A stretch of DNA of 64,000 bases. Source: an uncultured Sphingomonadaceae bacterium. GTDB lineage: Bacteria > Pseudomonadota > Alphaproteobacteria > Sphingomonadales > Sphingomonadaceae. This document shows positions 8,821-18,268 of the stretch, piece after piece. The position numbers and the translations under genes were made by a program. Numbering within the stretch: position 1 is the stretch's first letter; the number at the start of each line of letters is the position of its first letter. Under the pieces are notes generated by a model. It saw nothing but the letters and a program-made list of their open reading frames with translations, did no database searches and was not told where the DNA came from. The stretch is from the NCBI GenBank assembly GCA_947493215.1, contig CANLQE010000004.1:186001-250000 (forward strand). The letters are read 5' to 3'.

Positions 8821-9408
8821 ATGCCTTACAGCGCCGAACATAAGCAGCAGACACGTGCAAAGATTGTCGAATCTGCCAGAATTCTATTCAACCGGCACGG
8901 CTTTCAGGATGTCACCATCGACATGGTAATGGAAAATGCGGGGCTGACCCGTGGCGGGTTCTACAATCATTTCAAAACGAAAGAGCAGCTCCATCACGCT
9001 GCGGTATCCAGTTTTTTGCATGGCCGCGGCGCTGAGTGGCGCAAAGATGCTGGGGTTGATCCTCGTTTGCCCGGGGAAGACATGGTCCGCCAAATGATAT
9101 TGGGATATCTGTCCTCTGACCATTTAGGCGATATCGATGGACAATGTCCGATGATTGCGCTGCCTTCCGACATAGCGCGGTCCAATCCGCAGGTGCAGAC
9201 ATCCTATTCGGAATTGCTGCAGGCGATGGTAGGATTATTTGAGAACGGCATCGGCAAGAGAGGTCGCGAGGCTCGGCAGCAAGCCCTGTCGATGGCCGCA
9301 TTATGCGTGGGCGGCATGGTTATTGCCAAATCGCTGCCCGATTCAGAATTGGCCGAAGAAGTTCGGGACGCGGCGCAAAGCTTCGCATTGAGTCAGTTGG
9401 CCCACTAG
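8821..9408 (+). CDS. TetR/AcrR-family transcriptional regulator
   Basis: Regulator of 195 residues. The N-terminal TetR DNA-binding domain is clear: ARILFNRHGFQDVTIDMV, then MENAGLTRGGFYNHFKTKEQL with the recognition helix and the diagnostic FYNHF. The remaining about 140 residues form the helical ligand-binding domain, including CPMIALPSDIARSNPQVQ, seen in a subgroup often controlling reductase or detoxification genes. A GGAGAA site lies just before the ATG. It is divergent from the YCII/membrane/DHFR-like operon, its most likely target, and probably autoregulates through the palindrome at 8764-8777. The inducer is unknown. Confidence 0.88.
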   Translation: MPYSAEHKQQTRAKIVESARILFNRHGFQDVTIDMVMENAGLTRGGFYNHFKTKEQLHHAAVSSFLHGRGAEWRKDAGVDPRLPGEDMVRQMILGYLSSDHLGDIDGQCPMIALPSDIARSNPQVQTSYSELLQAMVGLFENGIGKRGREARQQALSMAALCVGGMVIAKSLPDSELAEEVRDAAQSFALSQLAH

Positions 9409-9428
9409 GAAATCAAACCGGCGCTTTG

Positions 9429-11015
9429 CTAGTTCACTCCGCGCTCTTTGCCTTCCCAATAGGGGTCACGCAATTCCCGCCGTAATATCTTGCCGCTGGC
9501 GTTACGGGGTAGTTCCGCGATGACGTCGACCGTCTTTGGTACCTTGAACCCGGCAATGCGTTCTCTGGCCCAAGCGATGACGCTGTCGGCGTCAATCTCG
9601 CCAGCGTCCGGTTTGGGGGAGACGACCGCTTTCACCGCTTCGCCCCACTTATCGTCGGGGATGCCGATGACGGCGACTTCATTGACTTGCGGGTGGCCGA
9701 AGATCGCGTTTTCGACCTCTGCCGGATAGACATTTTCGCCACCGGAGATGATCATGTCCTTGACCCGGTCCTTGATATAGAAATAGCCGTCCTCATCCAT
9801 GATCGCAGCATCACCGGTATAGAGCCAGCCATCAGAGTCCACAGTCTCAGCCGTCTTGTCCGGATTATTGAAATAATGCAGCATGTTAAGGCCGGATCGT
9901 GTGGCGATTTCTCCGATGGTGTTGGGTGGCACTTCGTTATGTTGCTCATCCACAATGCGTATTTCGACGCCGGGCAGCGGCACGCCAATACCGCGCATCC
10001 GCTCGTTGCCCGCCGGATCATGATCCTCAGGCGGCAAGATGCAGACAGTGCCTGTGGTTTCGGTCATGCCATATTGCTGACAGAATAAAGCCTGCGGCAT
10101 GGTCTGGATACACTGACGCAGCAGTTCGAGCGGGATTGGCGCAGCACCATAGGTCACAGAGCGTATGCTGGAAAAATCCGTTTTCTTTGCACGCGGCCAG
10201 TTGACCAGCATTTGCAATGCAGTTGGCACAAGGAAAAACTGGTTCAGCCCCTTTTCTACGCAATCGAGCACGCTGTCAGGATGAAATTCAGGAATGACCA
10301 TCATCTTGGCGCCATTGTAAAAAGCAATCGGGCCAATACCGGCTCCGGCAATATGCGCGCATGGCATGACCGCCAGTGTGCTGTCGTCCGGGCCAATATC
10401 AATCCATGCATGCTCCGGCTTATTCTCGACCAGCGGGCGCATTTTGAACATATTGTCATTGGTGAGCACAGCGCCCTTGGGGTTGCCGGTCGTACCAGAG
10501 GTATAGAGTTGCAACACGCCCTCTGCCGGGTCGGTTTGCGGCAAGTCTCCTGGGGGGGTTTTAGTCAGCCATTCGTCGAGTGATTGCAGGCCATCGACCT
10601 CTCCGGCCACCAATATGGTTTTGACCGTGCCGGCCTCTGCCGCGGCTTGCTGAGCCGTTTCGGCAAATCCCGGCTCACAGATGACCAGCGGGGCCTGCGT
10701 ATCTTTGAGCACATAGGCAACTTCCGGGGCGGCCAATCGCCAGCCAATGGGCGAAATAACAACACCCGCGCGGCTGGCTGCGGCAAACAGGGTGAAAAAC
10801 AGTCCGCTATTCTTGCCAAGCCAGCAGACCCGGTCGCCTTTTTTGAGGCCAGCGCCGATAAAGGCCCGCGCATAGTCGGTTACGATCCGGTCTAGTTCGG
10901 CATAAGTCACCAGACCCGCCGCATCGTCGAGCGCGATATTATCCGGCAGACGCTCTGCCCAATAGGCGATCGCTGATCCCATGCACCGGCGAATCTCTGG
11001 CGTTTCGTTTGACAT
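9429..11015 (-). CDS. AMP-forming acyl-CoA ligase
   Basis: Member of the ANL adenylating superfamily, 528 residues, expected to activate a carboxylic acid with ATP and join it to CoA. Motifs in order: the P-loop LYTSGTTGNPKG near residue 170, YGMTETTG, the GWLYTGDA hinge segment, KDMIISGGENVYPAEVE, and the catalytic lysine in PRNASGKILRREL near the C-terminus. These fit a medium- or long-chain fatty-acid or similar acyl ligase; the exact acid is not evident. The ATG at 11015 is chosen because GAGGAG stands five bases before it; the GTG at 11021 touches that site. It converges on the TetR gene with 20 bases between. Confidence 0.88.
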   Translation of the reverse strand: MSNETPEIRRCMGSAIAYWAERLPDNIALDDAAGLVTYAELDRIVTDYARAFIGAGLKKGDRVCWLGKNSGLFFTLFAAASRAGVVISPIGWRLAAPEVAYVLKDTQAPLVICEPGFAETAQQAAAEAGTVKTILVAGEVDGLQSLDEWLTKTPPGDLPQTDPAEGVLQLYTSGTTGNPKGAVLTNDNMFKMRPLVENKPEHAWIDIGPDDSTLAVMPCAHIAGAGIGPIAFYNGAKMMVIPEFHPDSVLDCVEKGLNQFFLVPTALQMLVNWPRAKKTDFSSIRSVTYGAAPIPLELLRQCIQTMPQALFCQQYGMTETTGTVCILPPEDHDPAGNERMRGIGVPLPGVEIRIVDEQHNEVPPNTIGEIATRSGLNMLHYFNNPDKTAETVDSDGWLYTGDAAIMDEDGYFYIKDRVKDMIISGGENVYPAEVENAIFGHPQVNEVAVIGIPDDKWGEAVKAVVSPKPDAGEIDADSVIAWARERIAGFKVPKTVDVIAELPRNASGKILRRELRDPYWEGKERGVN

Positions 11016-11081
11016 GCCCACTCCTCACTTTATTTTTGGCGATGGTAAGCGGTCGCTTAAATCAAGGCAAGGGGATTGGCG

Positions 11082-11732
11082 CTATGTCCGGCGATAGAGA
11101 AGTGACAGATTATTGGCTGGCATTTCAACCAGATCGGTGCGGGTGAAACCGTTTTTCTCGGCGAGCGCGTCCATGTCATCAACCTCGCGGATGCCCCAGC
11201 GCAGGTCGCGGCTCTTAAGGCTGCGGTCAAAGTCGAGATTGCCCTGCGCCGTCGGGGCGTCACCGCGAAAATAAGGGCCGTAGAGAAAGAAAGTGCTGCC
11301 GGGTTCAAGCAGCTTGGCAGCTTTGTCGAACAGTCCGATGGAGGCTTCCCACGGCGCGATATGAACCATGTTGATGCACAGGATCGCGGCGGGCTTTGCA
11401 ATATCCCAACTGGAGGCAAGCGCATCAAGCTGCATCGGCGGCAGGACATTGCTGGCCCCTGCCCGCTTGGTCCATGCAGCGATGGAGCGACAACCGTCAG
11501 GATCAGGGTCGCTGGGCTGCCATGTCAGGTTTAAGAACTTCTCGCCGAAATAGACGACATGCTCGCCGGTGCCGCTGGCAATTTCGAGCACTGTGCCGGT
11601 GTCGGGTAAGACGCCCCGCAACAGCGCGACGATGGCGTCCCGGTTGCGCAAGGTGGCAGGCGCATGTTTCTCATCCTCCGGACCGGCCCGGTGGCGGAAC
11701 CATGGGGTGGAATCACCTTCCCTCGTCATCAT
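11082..11732 (-). CDS. DUF938-family SAM-dependent methyltransferase-like protein
   Basis: Protein of about 216 residues matching the DUF938 pattern: an N-terminal KHAPATLRNRDAI segment, the SAM-binding loop LEIASGTGEH, then LTWQPSDPD, ICINMVHIAPW and a LYGPY strand. The fold is that of class I methyltransferases; no substrate is known to me. The start is the first of two adjacent ATGs at 11732, with GAGGAG four bases upstream; the TTG at 11744 overlaps that site. It overlaps the end of the upstream symporter gene by about 20 bases, so the two are co-transcribed. Confidence 0.82.
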   Translation of the reverse strand: MMTREGDSTPWFRHRAGPEDEKHAPATLRNRDAIVALLRGVLPDTGTVLEIASGTGEHVVYFGEKFLNLTWQPSDPDPDGCRSIAAWTKRAGASNVLPPMQLDALASSWDIAKPAAILCINMVHIAPWEASIGLFDKAAKLLEPGSTFFLYGPYFRGDAPTAQGNLDFDRSLKSRDLRWGIREVDDMDALAEKNGFTRTDLVEMPANNLSLLYRRT

Positions 11733-12705
11733 GACTCTCCTCAATGGGTTGCCGCCGCCAAACCGCGGCTAGAAAACTGCCGATCACCACATGATAGACC
11801 GCCGAGATCGCGCTGGGAACCGGGGCGAGAGCCGCCTGCATCGGCGTTGCAAATTGCGCGGCGAAGGCCGGTGTGGATGCGAGGCTGGAACCCAGGCCGC
11901 TATTTTGCATGCCGACCTCTATACTGATCGTCCGGCGCTCGCCAGTACCGAACCCCAGTGCCTTGGTCAGGAGATAGCCCAGCCCAAAGCCGAAGACGTG
12001 GAGCAGCAGCACCGCCAGCATCAAGATACCGAAATGCTCTTCTATAAGCGCTTTCGAGTTTGCAATAATGGCACCCACAATCAGGACAACCACGATCACC
12101 GAAGCGAGCGGCGACACAATCGCGATCTTCTCGGTCGCTTTGGGAAAATAGCGGTTGAGCAACACGCCCGCGATCACTGGCAATAGTACGATAGAGACCA
12201 TATTGATAAACAGGTTCCACTGATCAATCTCGACATATTTTCCGGCGAGCAAGCCAGTGAGCAGCGGCGTCGCGACAACGGCGACCAGCGTCGAAGCCAT
12301 GGTCATCGTCACCGATAGCGCCAGATTAGCATTGGCGAGATAGGCGACCACATTGGACGCCGTGCCGCCCGGACAACAGGACACGAGGATCAGCCCCACC
12401 GCCAGTCCGGTTTCCAGATTGGTCAGCATCGCAATGCCAATTCCCGCCAGCGGCATGACGGTGAACTGCAAGACCACGCCTGCTGCGATACATTTCGGAA
12501 TGCGGGCGATCCGTTTGAAATCATCAAAGGATAGCGTCAGGCCCATGCCAAGCATGATAAGCCCCAGCATCACGCTGATCAGCGGTTGACCCAGCGGACG
12601 GAACCGCCCGTCGACAACCCACAGAAAATGTTCTGGAATAAACCAGGCCCAAGCTGTGCCGAGGACCGTCCACAGCGCAAACAGATTTGTTAAGCGCTGG
12701 ATCAT
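11713..12705 (-). CDS. Bile-acid:sodium symporter family protein (SBF)
   Basis: Inner-membrane transporter of 330 residues with nine to ten hydrophobic helices. Family marks include the GMGLTLSFDDF segment, VSCCPGGTASNVVAYLANAN, and EVGMQNSGLGSSLA, the regions that form the sodium and substrate sites in the bile-acid symporter family. In bacteria outside the gut these carry varied organic anions, so the name does not imply bile acids. It begins 20 bases after the stop of gcvPB on the same strand, so read-through from the glycine cleavage operon is possible. Confidence 0.85.
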   Translation of the reverse strand: MIQRLTNLFALWTVLGTAWAWFIPEHFLWVVDGRFRPLGQPLISVMLGLIMLGMGLTLSFDDFKRIARIPKCIAAGVVLQFTVMPLAGIGIAMLTNLETGLAVGLILVSCCPGGTASNVVAYLANANLALSVTMTMASTLVAVVATPLLTGLLAGKYVEIDQWNLFINMVSIVLLPVIAGVLLNRYFPKATEKIAIVSPLASVIVVVLIVGAIIANSKALIEEHFGILMLAVLLLHVFGFGLGYLLTKALGFGTGERRTISIEVGMQNSGLGSSLASTPAFAAQFATPMQAALAPVPSAISAVYHVVIGSFLAAVWRRQPIEESHDDEGR

Positions 12706-12725
12706 TATGCCCCCTCAATCAGCCT

Positions 12726-14309
12726 TCACTCGGCTGCTTCAGCATATTCCTCCGGTTCTTGCCAGACCAAAATCGGTTTACGCGCGGCCTGTGTTTCGTC
12801 GAGACGCCTGCGCGGGGCAAAATGCGGAGCTGATTTGAGCAACTCATCGCCAGCCTTCGCTCGCTCTGCCACCGACCGGAGCGCGCCGATAAACTGGTCA
12901 ATCGCCGCCCTGCTTTCCGTTTCGGTCGGCTCCACCAGCATCGCGCCATGAACGACGAGCGGGAAATACATGGTCATCGGGTGATAGCCCTCATCGATCA
13001 GACCTTTAGCAAGATCCAGCGTCGTCAGCCCATTGGTAAAGCCATTGTCCGAGAATAAAGCCTCATGCATGCAAGGTCCCGATTTCGCGAAGGGCGCGTC
13101 GAGCACATCTTCCAGACTGCGCAAGACATAATTGGCGTTTAGCACAGCGTCCTCGGAGACCTGTTTCAACCCGTCGGCTCCGTGGCTCAACATATAAGTC
13201 AAAGCCCGCGTAAACATGCCCATCTGCCCGTGAAAGGCGACCATGCGGCCAAAGCTGCTTTCGTGATGGTCTTCGGCGGTTTCTTCTTCAACCAAGTGGA
13301 AATGGCCGTCTTCGGTTTTCTCCACAAAAGGCAGCGGCGCAAAAGGCGCCAGCGCTTCGGAAAAGACCACCGGGCCGGAACCCGGACCGCCGCCGCCATG
13401 TGGCGTCGAAAAGGTTTTGTGCAAATTAATATGCATCGCATCAATGCCCAGATCGCCCGGCCGTACCCGCCCCACAATCGCATTGAAGTTCGCACCGTCG
13501 CAATAGACCAGACCGCCTGCATCATGCACCGCATCGGAAATGGCTTTCATATCCGGTTCAAACAGCCCGCAGGTGTTGGGATTGGTGATCATCACGCCAG
13601 CCACATCAGGGCCGAGGCGCGCTTTCAATGCATCAAGATCGACGCGGCCATCAGCATTGGCGGGAATATCTTCGACCTTATAGCCGGCAAAAGCGGCGGT
13701 CGCAGGGTTCGTGCCGTGCGCGCTTTCAGGCACCAGTATAACTTCCCGGGCATCGCCGCGCGCTTCGAGCGCAGAGCGGATGGCGAGGATACCGCATAAT
13801 TCCCCATGCGCGCCTGCCTTCGGGCTCATCGCCACAGCCGGCATGCCCGTCAACGTTTTGAGCCAGGTAGCAAGCTCATCAATAAGACCAAGCGCGCCTT
13901 GAACACTGTCCACGGGTTGCAACGGATGAATGTCGGAAAAACCCTTCAGACGCGCCATTTTCTCGTTGAGCCGCGGGTTATGCTTCATGGTGCAGCTGCC
14001 CAAGGGAAACAGGCCTACATCAATCGCATAATTCTGACGGCTGAGCCGCGTGTAGTGGCGGACCATTTCCGCTTCGGATAGACCCGGTATGCTGATCGGT
14101 TCATCGCGATCGAGACCACCCAAGCGGCTCTCCACAGATGGCGCTTCGGGGAGATCCACGCCGCTACGATCCGGTGATCCGGTTTCAAAAATCAAGGGCT
14201 CATCGACCATCAGCGCGCGATTGCCGGTGTGGGTTTTCAGCGCGCCTTGATCGGGCACAGCAAGATTTTCGTCCTGTTTGGTCGGGCGGCCTTCGGTCAA
14301 CATGTTCAT
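12726..14309 (-). CDS. gcvPB: Glycine dehydrogenase (decarboxylating) subunit 2
   Basis: PLP-binding half of the split P-protein of the glycine cleavage system, which decarboxylates glycine and passes the aminomethyl group to the lipoyl arm of GcvH. Visible: SCTMKHNPRLNEK, ESAHGTNPATA, and the PLP-lysine region NLHKTFSTPHGGGGPGSGP with Lys298. The 527-residue length fits subunit 2 of the two-subunit form; subunit 1 is directly upstream and overlaps by four bases, so the alpha2-beta2 type enzyme is expected in the cytosol. Control is through the glycine riboswitch at the head of the operon. Confidence 0.95.
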   Translation of the reverse strand: MNMLTEGRPTKQDENLAVPDQGALKTHTGNRALMVDEPLIFETGSPDRSGVDLPEAPSVESRLGGLDRDEPISIPGLSEAEMVRHYTRLSRQNYAIDVGLFPLGSCTMKHNPRLNEKMARLKGFSDIHPLQPVDSVQGALGLIDELATWLKTLTGMPAVAMSPKAGAHGELCGILAIRSALEARGDAREVILVPESAHGTNPATAAFAGYKVEDIPANADGRVDLDALKARLGPDVAGVMITNPNTCGLFEPDMKAISDAVHDAGGLVYCDGANFNAIVGRVRPGDLGIDAMHINLHKTFSTPHGGGGPGSGPVVFSEALAPFAPLPFVEKTEDGHFHLVEEETAEDHHESSFGRMVAFHGQMGMFTRALTYMLSHGADGLKQVSEDAVLNANYVLRSLEDVLDAPFAKSGPCMHEALFSDNGFTNGLTTLDLAKGLIDEGYHPMTMYFPLVVHGAMLVEPTETESRAAIDQFIGALRSVAERAKAGDELLKSAPHFAPRRRLDETQAARKPILVWQEPEEYAEAAE

Positions 14310-15664
14310 GCCAATTCTCCTTCCAGAGCGGTCGCCAGAGCTTCGACATCCTCGTCGCTACTTGTCTCGGTCACCGCGACGATTAAGCCGTGAGCCAAGG
14401 CGCCTTCCTCTGGATAGAGTCGGCCAAGAGACACACCGGCGAGGATTTTCTGGTCCGCCAGCTTACGCACAATCGGCCGCGTATCTTTATCAAGTACCAG
14501 CGTGAACTCATTGAAAAAGCTCTCATTCAAGAGAGAAACGCCATCTATTGATGCCAAACGATCTGCTGCGACCACCGCCTTTTTGTGGTTGAGCATCGCA
14601 AGCTCTCGCAAGCCCTTTTCACCCAGCAATGTCATATGGGCGGTAAAGGCGAGCGCGCATAATCCGCTATTGGTGCAGATGTTCGAGGTCGCTTTCTCCC
14701 GCCGGATATGCTGTTCGCGTGTCGACAGGGTAAGCACGAAGCCACGCTTGCCTTCGGAGTCCATAGTCTCTCCGCAAAGCCGTCCCGGCATCTGGCGGAC
14801 ATATTTTTGCTTGCAGCCGAATAGGCCGACATAAGGCCCGCCAAATTGCAGACCAACGCCTAAAGATTGTCCTTCGCCGACAACAATATCCGCGCCCATT
14901 TGACCGGGAGATTTTATCGCGCCCAAGGCAACAGGTTCGGTAACAACAGCGATTAGTAAAGCTTTGTGACTATGCGCTTTTTCGGCCAGGGCGGACATGT
15001 CACCAATGCGTCCCAAAATATCGGGATATTGCACCACAACACAGCTGGTATCGTCATCAATCTGGTCGAGTAAATCGGCACCATCGGTTGCCGCTTCCAA
15101 TGTTGGGGCTTCACTCACCAGCTGGTCTTTGGTGAAGCGCGCCATCGTCTTCGCCACCGACACATAATGCGGATGTAGTCCCGAAGAGAGAACCGCCTTG
15201 CCGCGCTTGGTAATCCGCCGCGCCATGACAATCGCTTCCCAGCAGGCGGTAGAACCATCGTACATCGAGGCATTGGCGACATCGACGCCGAACAGGCGCG
15301 CCACCTGTGTCTGGAATTCAAACAAGGTCTGCAACGTGCCCTGCGCAATTTCCGGCTGATAGGGCGTATAAGCGGTCAGGAATTCCCCGCGCTGGATGAT
15401 ATGATCAACGCTGGCAGGCACATGGTGGCGATAGGCCCCTGCCCCAAGGAAGAATGGCATATCGCCGGCGGCCGAGTTATTCTTGGCCAGCTTCTTCATA
15501 TGCGCTTCAACCGCCATTTCCCCGGCATGCATCGGCAGATCGCGGATAGGACCATCCAGCCGCGCATCCTCTGGCACATCCACAAATAGCTCATCGATGC
15601 TGTTGGCACCAATTGTCGCCAGCATATCCTGACGGTCATTTGGGGTTAGCGGTAAATAGCGCAT
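14306..15664 (-). CDS. gcvPA: Glycine dehydrogenase (decarboxylating) subunit 1
   Basis: First half of the split P-protein, 452 residues. It begins MRYLPLTPNDRQDML, typical of this subunit, and contains FLGAGAYRHHVP, YTPYQPEIAQGTLQTLFEFQT, MYDGSTA and the GLCALAFTAHMTLLGEKGL region. It lacks the PLP lysine motif, which resides on subunit 2; together they match one long GcvP chain. It lies 16 bases after gcvH and overlaps gcvPB by four bases, so stoichiometric translation is likely. Confidence 0.95.
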   Translation of the reverse strand: MRYLPLTPNDRQDMLATIGANSIDELFVDVPEDARLDGPIRDLPMHAGEMAVEAHMKKLAKNNSAAGDMPFFLGAGAYRHHVPASVDHIIQRGEFLTAYTPYQPEIAQGTLQTLFEFQTQVARLFGVDVANASMYDGSTACWEAIVMARRITKRGKAVLSSGLHPHYVSVAKTMARFTKDQLVSEAPTLEAATDGADLLDQIDDDTSCVVVQYPDILGRIGDMSALAEKAHSHKALLIAVVTEPVALGAIKSPGQMGADIVVGEGQSLGVGLQFGGPYVGLFGCKQKYVRQMPGRLCGETMDSEGKRGFVLTLSTREQHIRREKATSNICTNSGLCALAFTAHMTLLGEKGLRELAMLNHKKAVVAADRLASIDGVSLLNESFFNEFTLVLDKDTRPIVRKLADQKILAGVSLGRLYPEEGALAHGLIVAVTETSSDEDVEALATALEGELA

Positions 15665-15680
15665 TTTCTATTCCTTAGTT

Positions 15681-16052
15681 TTAAAGTCCGTCGACAAACG
15701 CTTTATAAGCTTTCTCATCCATCAGATCGTCGAGCTCGGATTTGTCTGAGAGAGTCAGGCGGAAAAACCATCCATCTTCTTCGGCGGAATTATTCACGAG
15801 CGCCGGTTCATCTTCCAGAGCGTCGTTCACTTCGACCACAGTCCCGGAAACGGCGGCATAGACATCGGATGCCGCTTTTACCGACTCAACCACAGCGGCA
15901 TCATCGCCCTGAGAGAGTTCCGCGCCGGCTTCAGGCGTTTCCACAAATACGATATCGCCCAGTTGTTCCTGCGCATAATCGGTAATGCCGACCGTGGCGG
16001 TTTCGCCCTCAACGTCGACCCACTCATGTTCATCGGTAAAATATCGGCTCAT
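15681..16052 (-). CDS. gcvH: Glycine cleavage system H protein
   Basis: Lipoyl carrier protein of 123 residues that shuttles the aminomethyl intermediate between the P, T and L proteins. The lipoylation site is Lys59 in [15 protein letters not shown], and the N-terminal YFTDEHEWV and [12 protein letters not shown] blocks are typical. Length is normal. It stands 27 bases after gcvT and 16 before gcvPA. The L-protein (dihydrolipoamide dehydrogenase) is not in the window and is presumably shared with other dehydrogenases. Confidence 0.96.
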   Translation of the reverse strand: MSRYFTDEHEWVDVEGETATVGITDYAQEQLGDIVFVETPEAGAELSQGDDAAVVESVKAASDVYAAVSGTVVEVNDALEDEPALVNNSAEEDGWFFRLTLSDKSELDDLMDEKAYKAFVDGL

Positions 16053-16079
16053 AGTCTCGTCCTCTTCCCTCGTTTACGT

Positions 16080-17225
16080 CTATAATTTAGGTTTGCGATG
16101 ATAGTTATGTGGCACAAAGGGCATGTCGGCGACCGTACAAGCGATCGGTTTGCCGCGTTGTTCCACGATAATTTCAGTCCCGGTTTCAGCGAGCGCCATT
16201 GGCACATAAGCCATGGCAATCGGCTTTTGCAATGTGGGCGAGAAACCGCCACTGGTCACCGCGCCGACTGCATTTCCATCAGCATCGACCACGCTTGCGC
16301 CCTCGCGTATGGGCTGACGGCCGTTGATGAATAGTCCGATGCGTTTTTTCTCGGCCTTCCTTGGATATTGCGCCAACACCCGTTCGGCCCCGGCAAAGTT
16401 CGCTTCCTCACGCCGCGCTTTGGACAAGGCAAAATTCAAATTGGCTTCGACCGGCAAGACGCCTGCATCCATATCATGGCCATAAAGTGGTAGCCCGGCT
16501 TCGAGCCTCAAACTATCGCGTGCACCAAGGCCAATGGGTTTTACTTCATCCAGCGCACATAAGGCCGCCGCCAGTGTCTCGGTATGTTCTGCCGGAACGC
16601 TGATCTCATAACCATCTTCGCCCGTATAGCCGGAGCGACTAATGCCCAAGGGAATATCACCCCACATAAAGGGTCCGGCTTCCATGAAGTAAAGGTCCGC
16701 TGGTACCGGCCAATCGGGCTGCATCGGGCTGATTTCCAGCTTTGCCAATGCAGCAGCAGCCTTAGGCCCCTGCAAGGCGAGCAGCCCATGGCCTTCCAAA
16801 TGGCTGAGCGTGACATGCGATGGTAACTGCGCCTTGAAATAAGCAATGTCATCATGCTTGGTCGCGCCGTTCACCACCAGATAGAGATTGCGGCCGGTAT
16901 TGGTGACCATCAGGTCGTCCAATATGCCTCCATCCTGCGCCAGCAATAAAGTATAGCGAATTTTGCCTACGCCCAGAGCCGAGATATTGCCCGGAACAAT
17001 CGCTTCCAGCGCTTCAGCAGCGCCGTCACCAACCAATTGGACCTGTCCCATATGGCTAACATCAAACAGCCCGGCATTTTCGCGGGTCCACAGATGTTCG
17101 GCCATCACGCCTTCATATTGCACGGGCATTTCATAGCCAGCAAACGGCACCATGCGCCCGCCAAGGCTGCGGTGCCAGCTATCAAGCGGCAGTTTCTTCA
17201 ATGTCTCGGTTTTATCATCACTCAT
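16080..17225 (-). CDS. gcvT: Aminomethyltransferase (glycine cleavage T protein)
   Basis: Tetrahydrofolate-dependent T protein, about 381 residues, releasing ammonia and forming methylene-THF from the GcvH-bound intermediate. The N-terminal HRSLGGRMVPFAGYEMPVQY, LFDVSHMGQ, the SRSGYTGEDGYEI block and the C-terminal VTSGGFSPTL segment are characteristic. The ATG at 17225 is preferred to the TTG one codon earlier. First gene of gcvT-H-PA-PB; its 5' leader contains a tandem glycine riboswitch, so expression should rise when glycine is abundant. Confidence 0.95.
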   Translation of the reverse strand: MSDDKTETLKKLPLDSWHRSLGGRMVPFAGYEMPVQYEGVMAEHLWTRENAGLFDVSHMGQVQLVGDGAAEALEAIVPGNISALGVGKIRYTLLLAQDGGILDDLMVTNTGRNLYLVVNGATKHDDIAYFKAQLPSHVTLSHLEGHGLLALQGPKAAAALAKLEISPMQPDWPVPADLYFMEAGPFMWGDIPLGISRSGYTGEDGYEISVPAEHTETLAAALCALDEVKPIGLGARDSLRLEAGLPLYGHDMDAGVLPVEANLNFALSKARREEANFAGAERVLAQYPRKAEKKRIGLFINGRQPIREGASVVDADGNAVGAVTSGGFSPTLQKPIAMAYVPMALAETGTEIIVEQRGKPIACTVADMPFVPHNYHRKPKL

Positions 17226-17277
17226 CAAAAATTCCGTTGGTCACAAGGGTACAGCTCACAGCAAAAGCCTGTAAAAC

Positions 17278-17490
17278 TGCCCCCTCTGTCACGGAACCTG
17301 AGAGTTTCATGGCGCTTTGTCAGCGACCATTTACCCCTTCGGTGGAGCGACGCTTTCCTGTCGGGAAGCTCACTCTCTTTCCAGAGTGCTTGTGAAGCTT
17401 ATGCGGTCCATCGGCCTGAGAGTTTCCGGGGCGGTTGCTCCTTCGGCGGTTTGCAATCATTTTAGGATCGCAAACGCTCTCCCGCACAGC
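17278..17490 (-). ncRNA. Tandem glycine riboswitch
   Basis: Cis-acting RNA leader of the gcv operon, read on the minus strand. Two aptamers are present. The upstream one (about 17400-17490) has the core CCGAAGGAGCAA at 17446-17435 and AAACTCTCAGG at 17425-17415 followed by GGAC. The downstream one (about 17278-17390) has CCGAAGGGGTAA at 17342-17331 and GAAACTCTCAGG at 17308-17297. These paired cores are diagnostic of the two-aptamer glycine riboswitch. About 50 bases separate aptamer 2 from the gcvT start. In known examples glycine binding switches the gcv operon on. Confidence 0.93.
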
Positions 17491-17593
17491 TTCGTGATCC
17501 GTGCCTATAAGGCGGCGATCAAAAGCAGCCTTAGGAGTGAATGACCGTGCTGTGGGAGTCAATGATTCGATGTTCGTCGGGCCTGTAAAAAGT

Positions 17594-18268
17594 TCAGGCG
17601 GTCTCGCGGTCGGCCCATTTCCATATCGCGTCATTTTCGTAGATGGTCGCGCCTGGCTTTGCTTGGCCAAGCAAAGCCGCAATGGCCGATGCCACTTCCC
17701 GCCCATCGATAGAGCGATAGCGCCGCAACGAACCGTGCAGCAGCCTGTCCATCAACGGACTGGCTATAATGGCGAGGCTCTCGCCAAACCGCGCATCTCC
17801 CGACCGCTCCCCGCGCAACAATCCGGGGCGAATAATATCGAGTCGATTGAAATTCTCTCCGCGCAACAAATGCTCCGCCTGCCCTTTGACTTTCAGGTAA
17901 AATCCCGACGCCTCAGCATTGGCCATGGTCGAAGAGACAGTGATAAACTGCTCTGCACCCGCCGCCTTTGCCGCCTTGCCCACAGTACCGACCAAATCGC
18001 GATCAACTGCAGCAAAAGCCTCTTTTGATCCCGCCTTTTTCATCGTCGAGCCAAGGCAGGACACGGCCCGCTGCGCCTTTATAGATGCAATGATCCCGGG
18101 CCATTGCTCTGTCGGTGCGACATGAATTGATGCCGCTCCATAGTCACCGTCTAAAGGTTTGCGTACCAAGAGATGCAGCCCCTCGTCGCGCCCATCAGCG
18201 ATCAATTTACGGACCAGCAGACTGCCAATCAATCCTGTGGCGCCGACTATTAATATTGTCTCAGCCAT
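17594..18268 (-). CDS. NAD(P)-binding Rossmann protein, SDR-like
   Basis: Protein of about 224 residues with the dinucleotide-binding motif VGATGLIGS at its N-terminus, LVRKPLD at the second strand, and [25 protein letters not shown] with a YxxxK-like pair, followed by [11 protein letters not shown]. This is the atypical short-chain dehydrogenase / NmrA-like pattern related to HTATIP2-type proteins. Catalysis is not certain. The start at 18268 is preferred over 18307 because it gives the Rossmann strand immediately and overlaps the dgt stop by eight bases. The gcv riboswitch leader starts about 100 bases downstream of its stop. Confidence 0.78.
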   Translation of the reverse strand: MAETILIVGATGLIGSLLVRKLIADGRDEGLHLLVRKPLDGDYGAASIHVAPTEQWPGIIASIKAQRAVSCLGSTMKKAGSKEAFAAVDRDLVGTVGKAAKAAGAEQFITVSSTMANAEASGFYLKVKGQAEHLLRGENFNRLDIIRPGLLRGERSGDARFGESLAIIASPLMDRLLHGSLRRYRSIDGREVASAIAALLGQAKPGATIYENDAIWKWADRETA

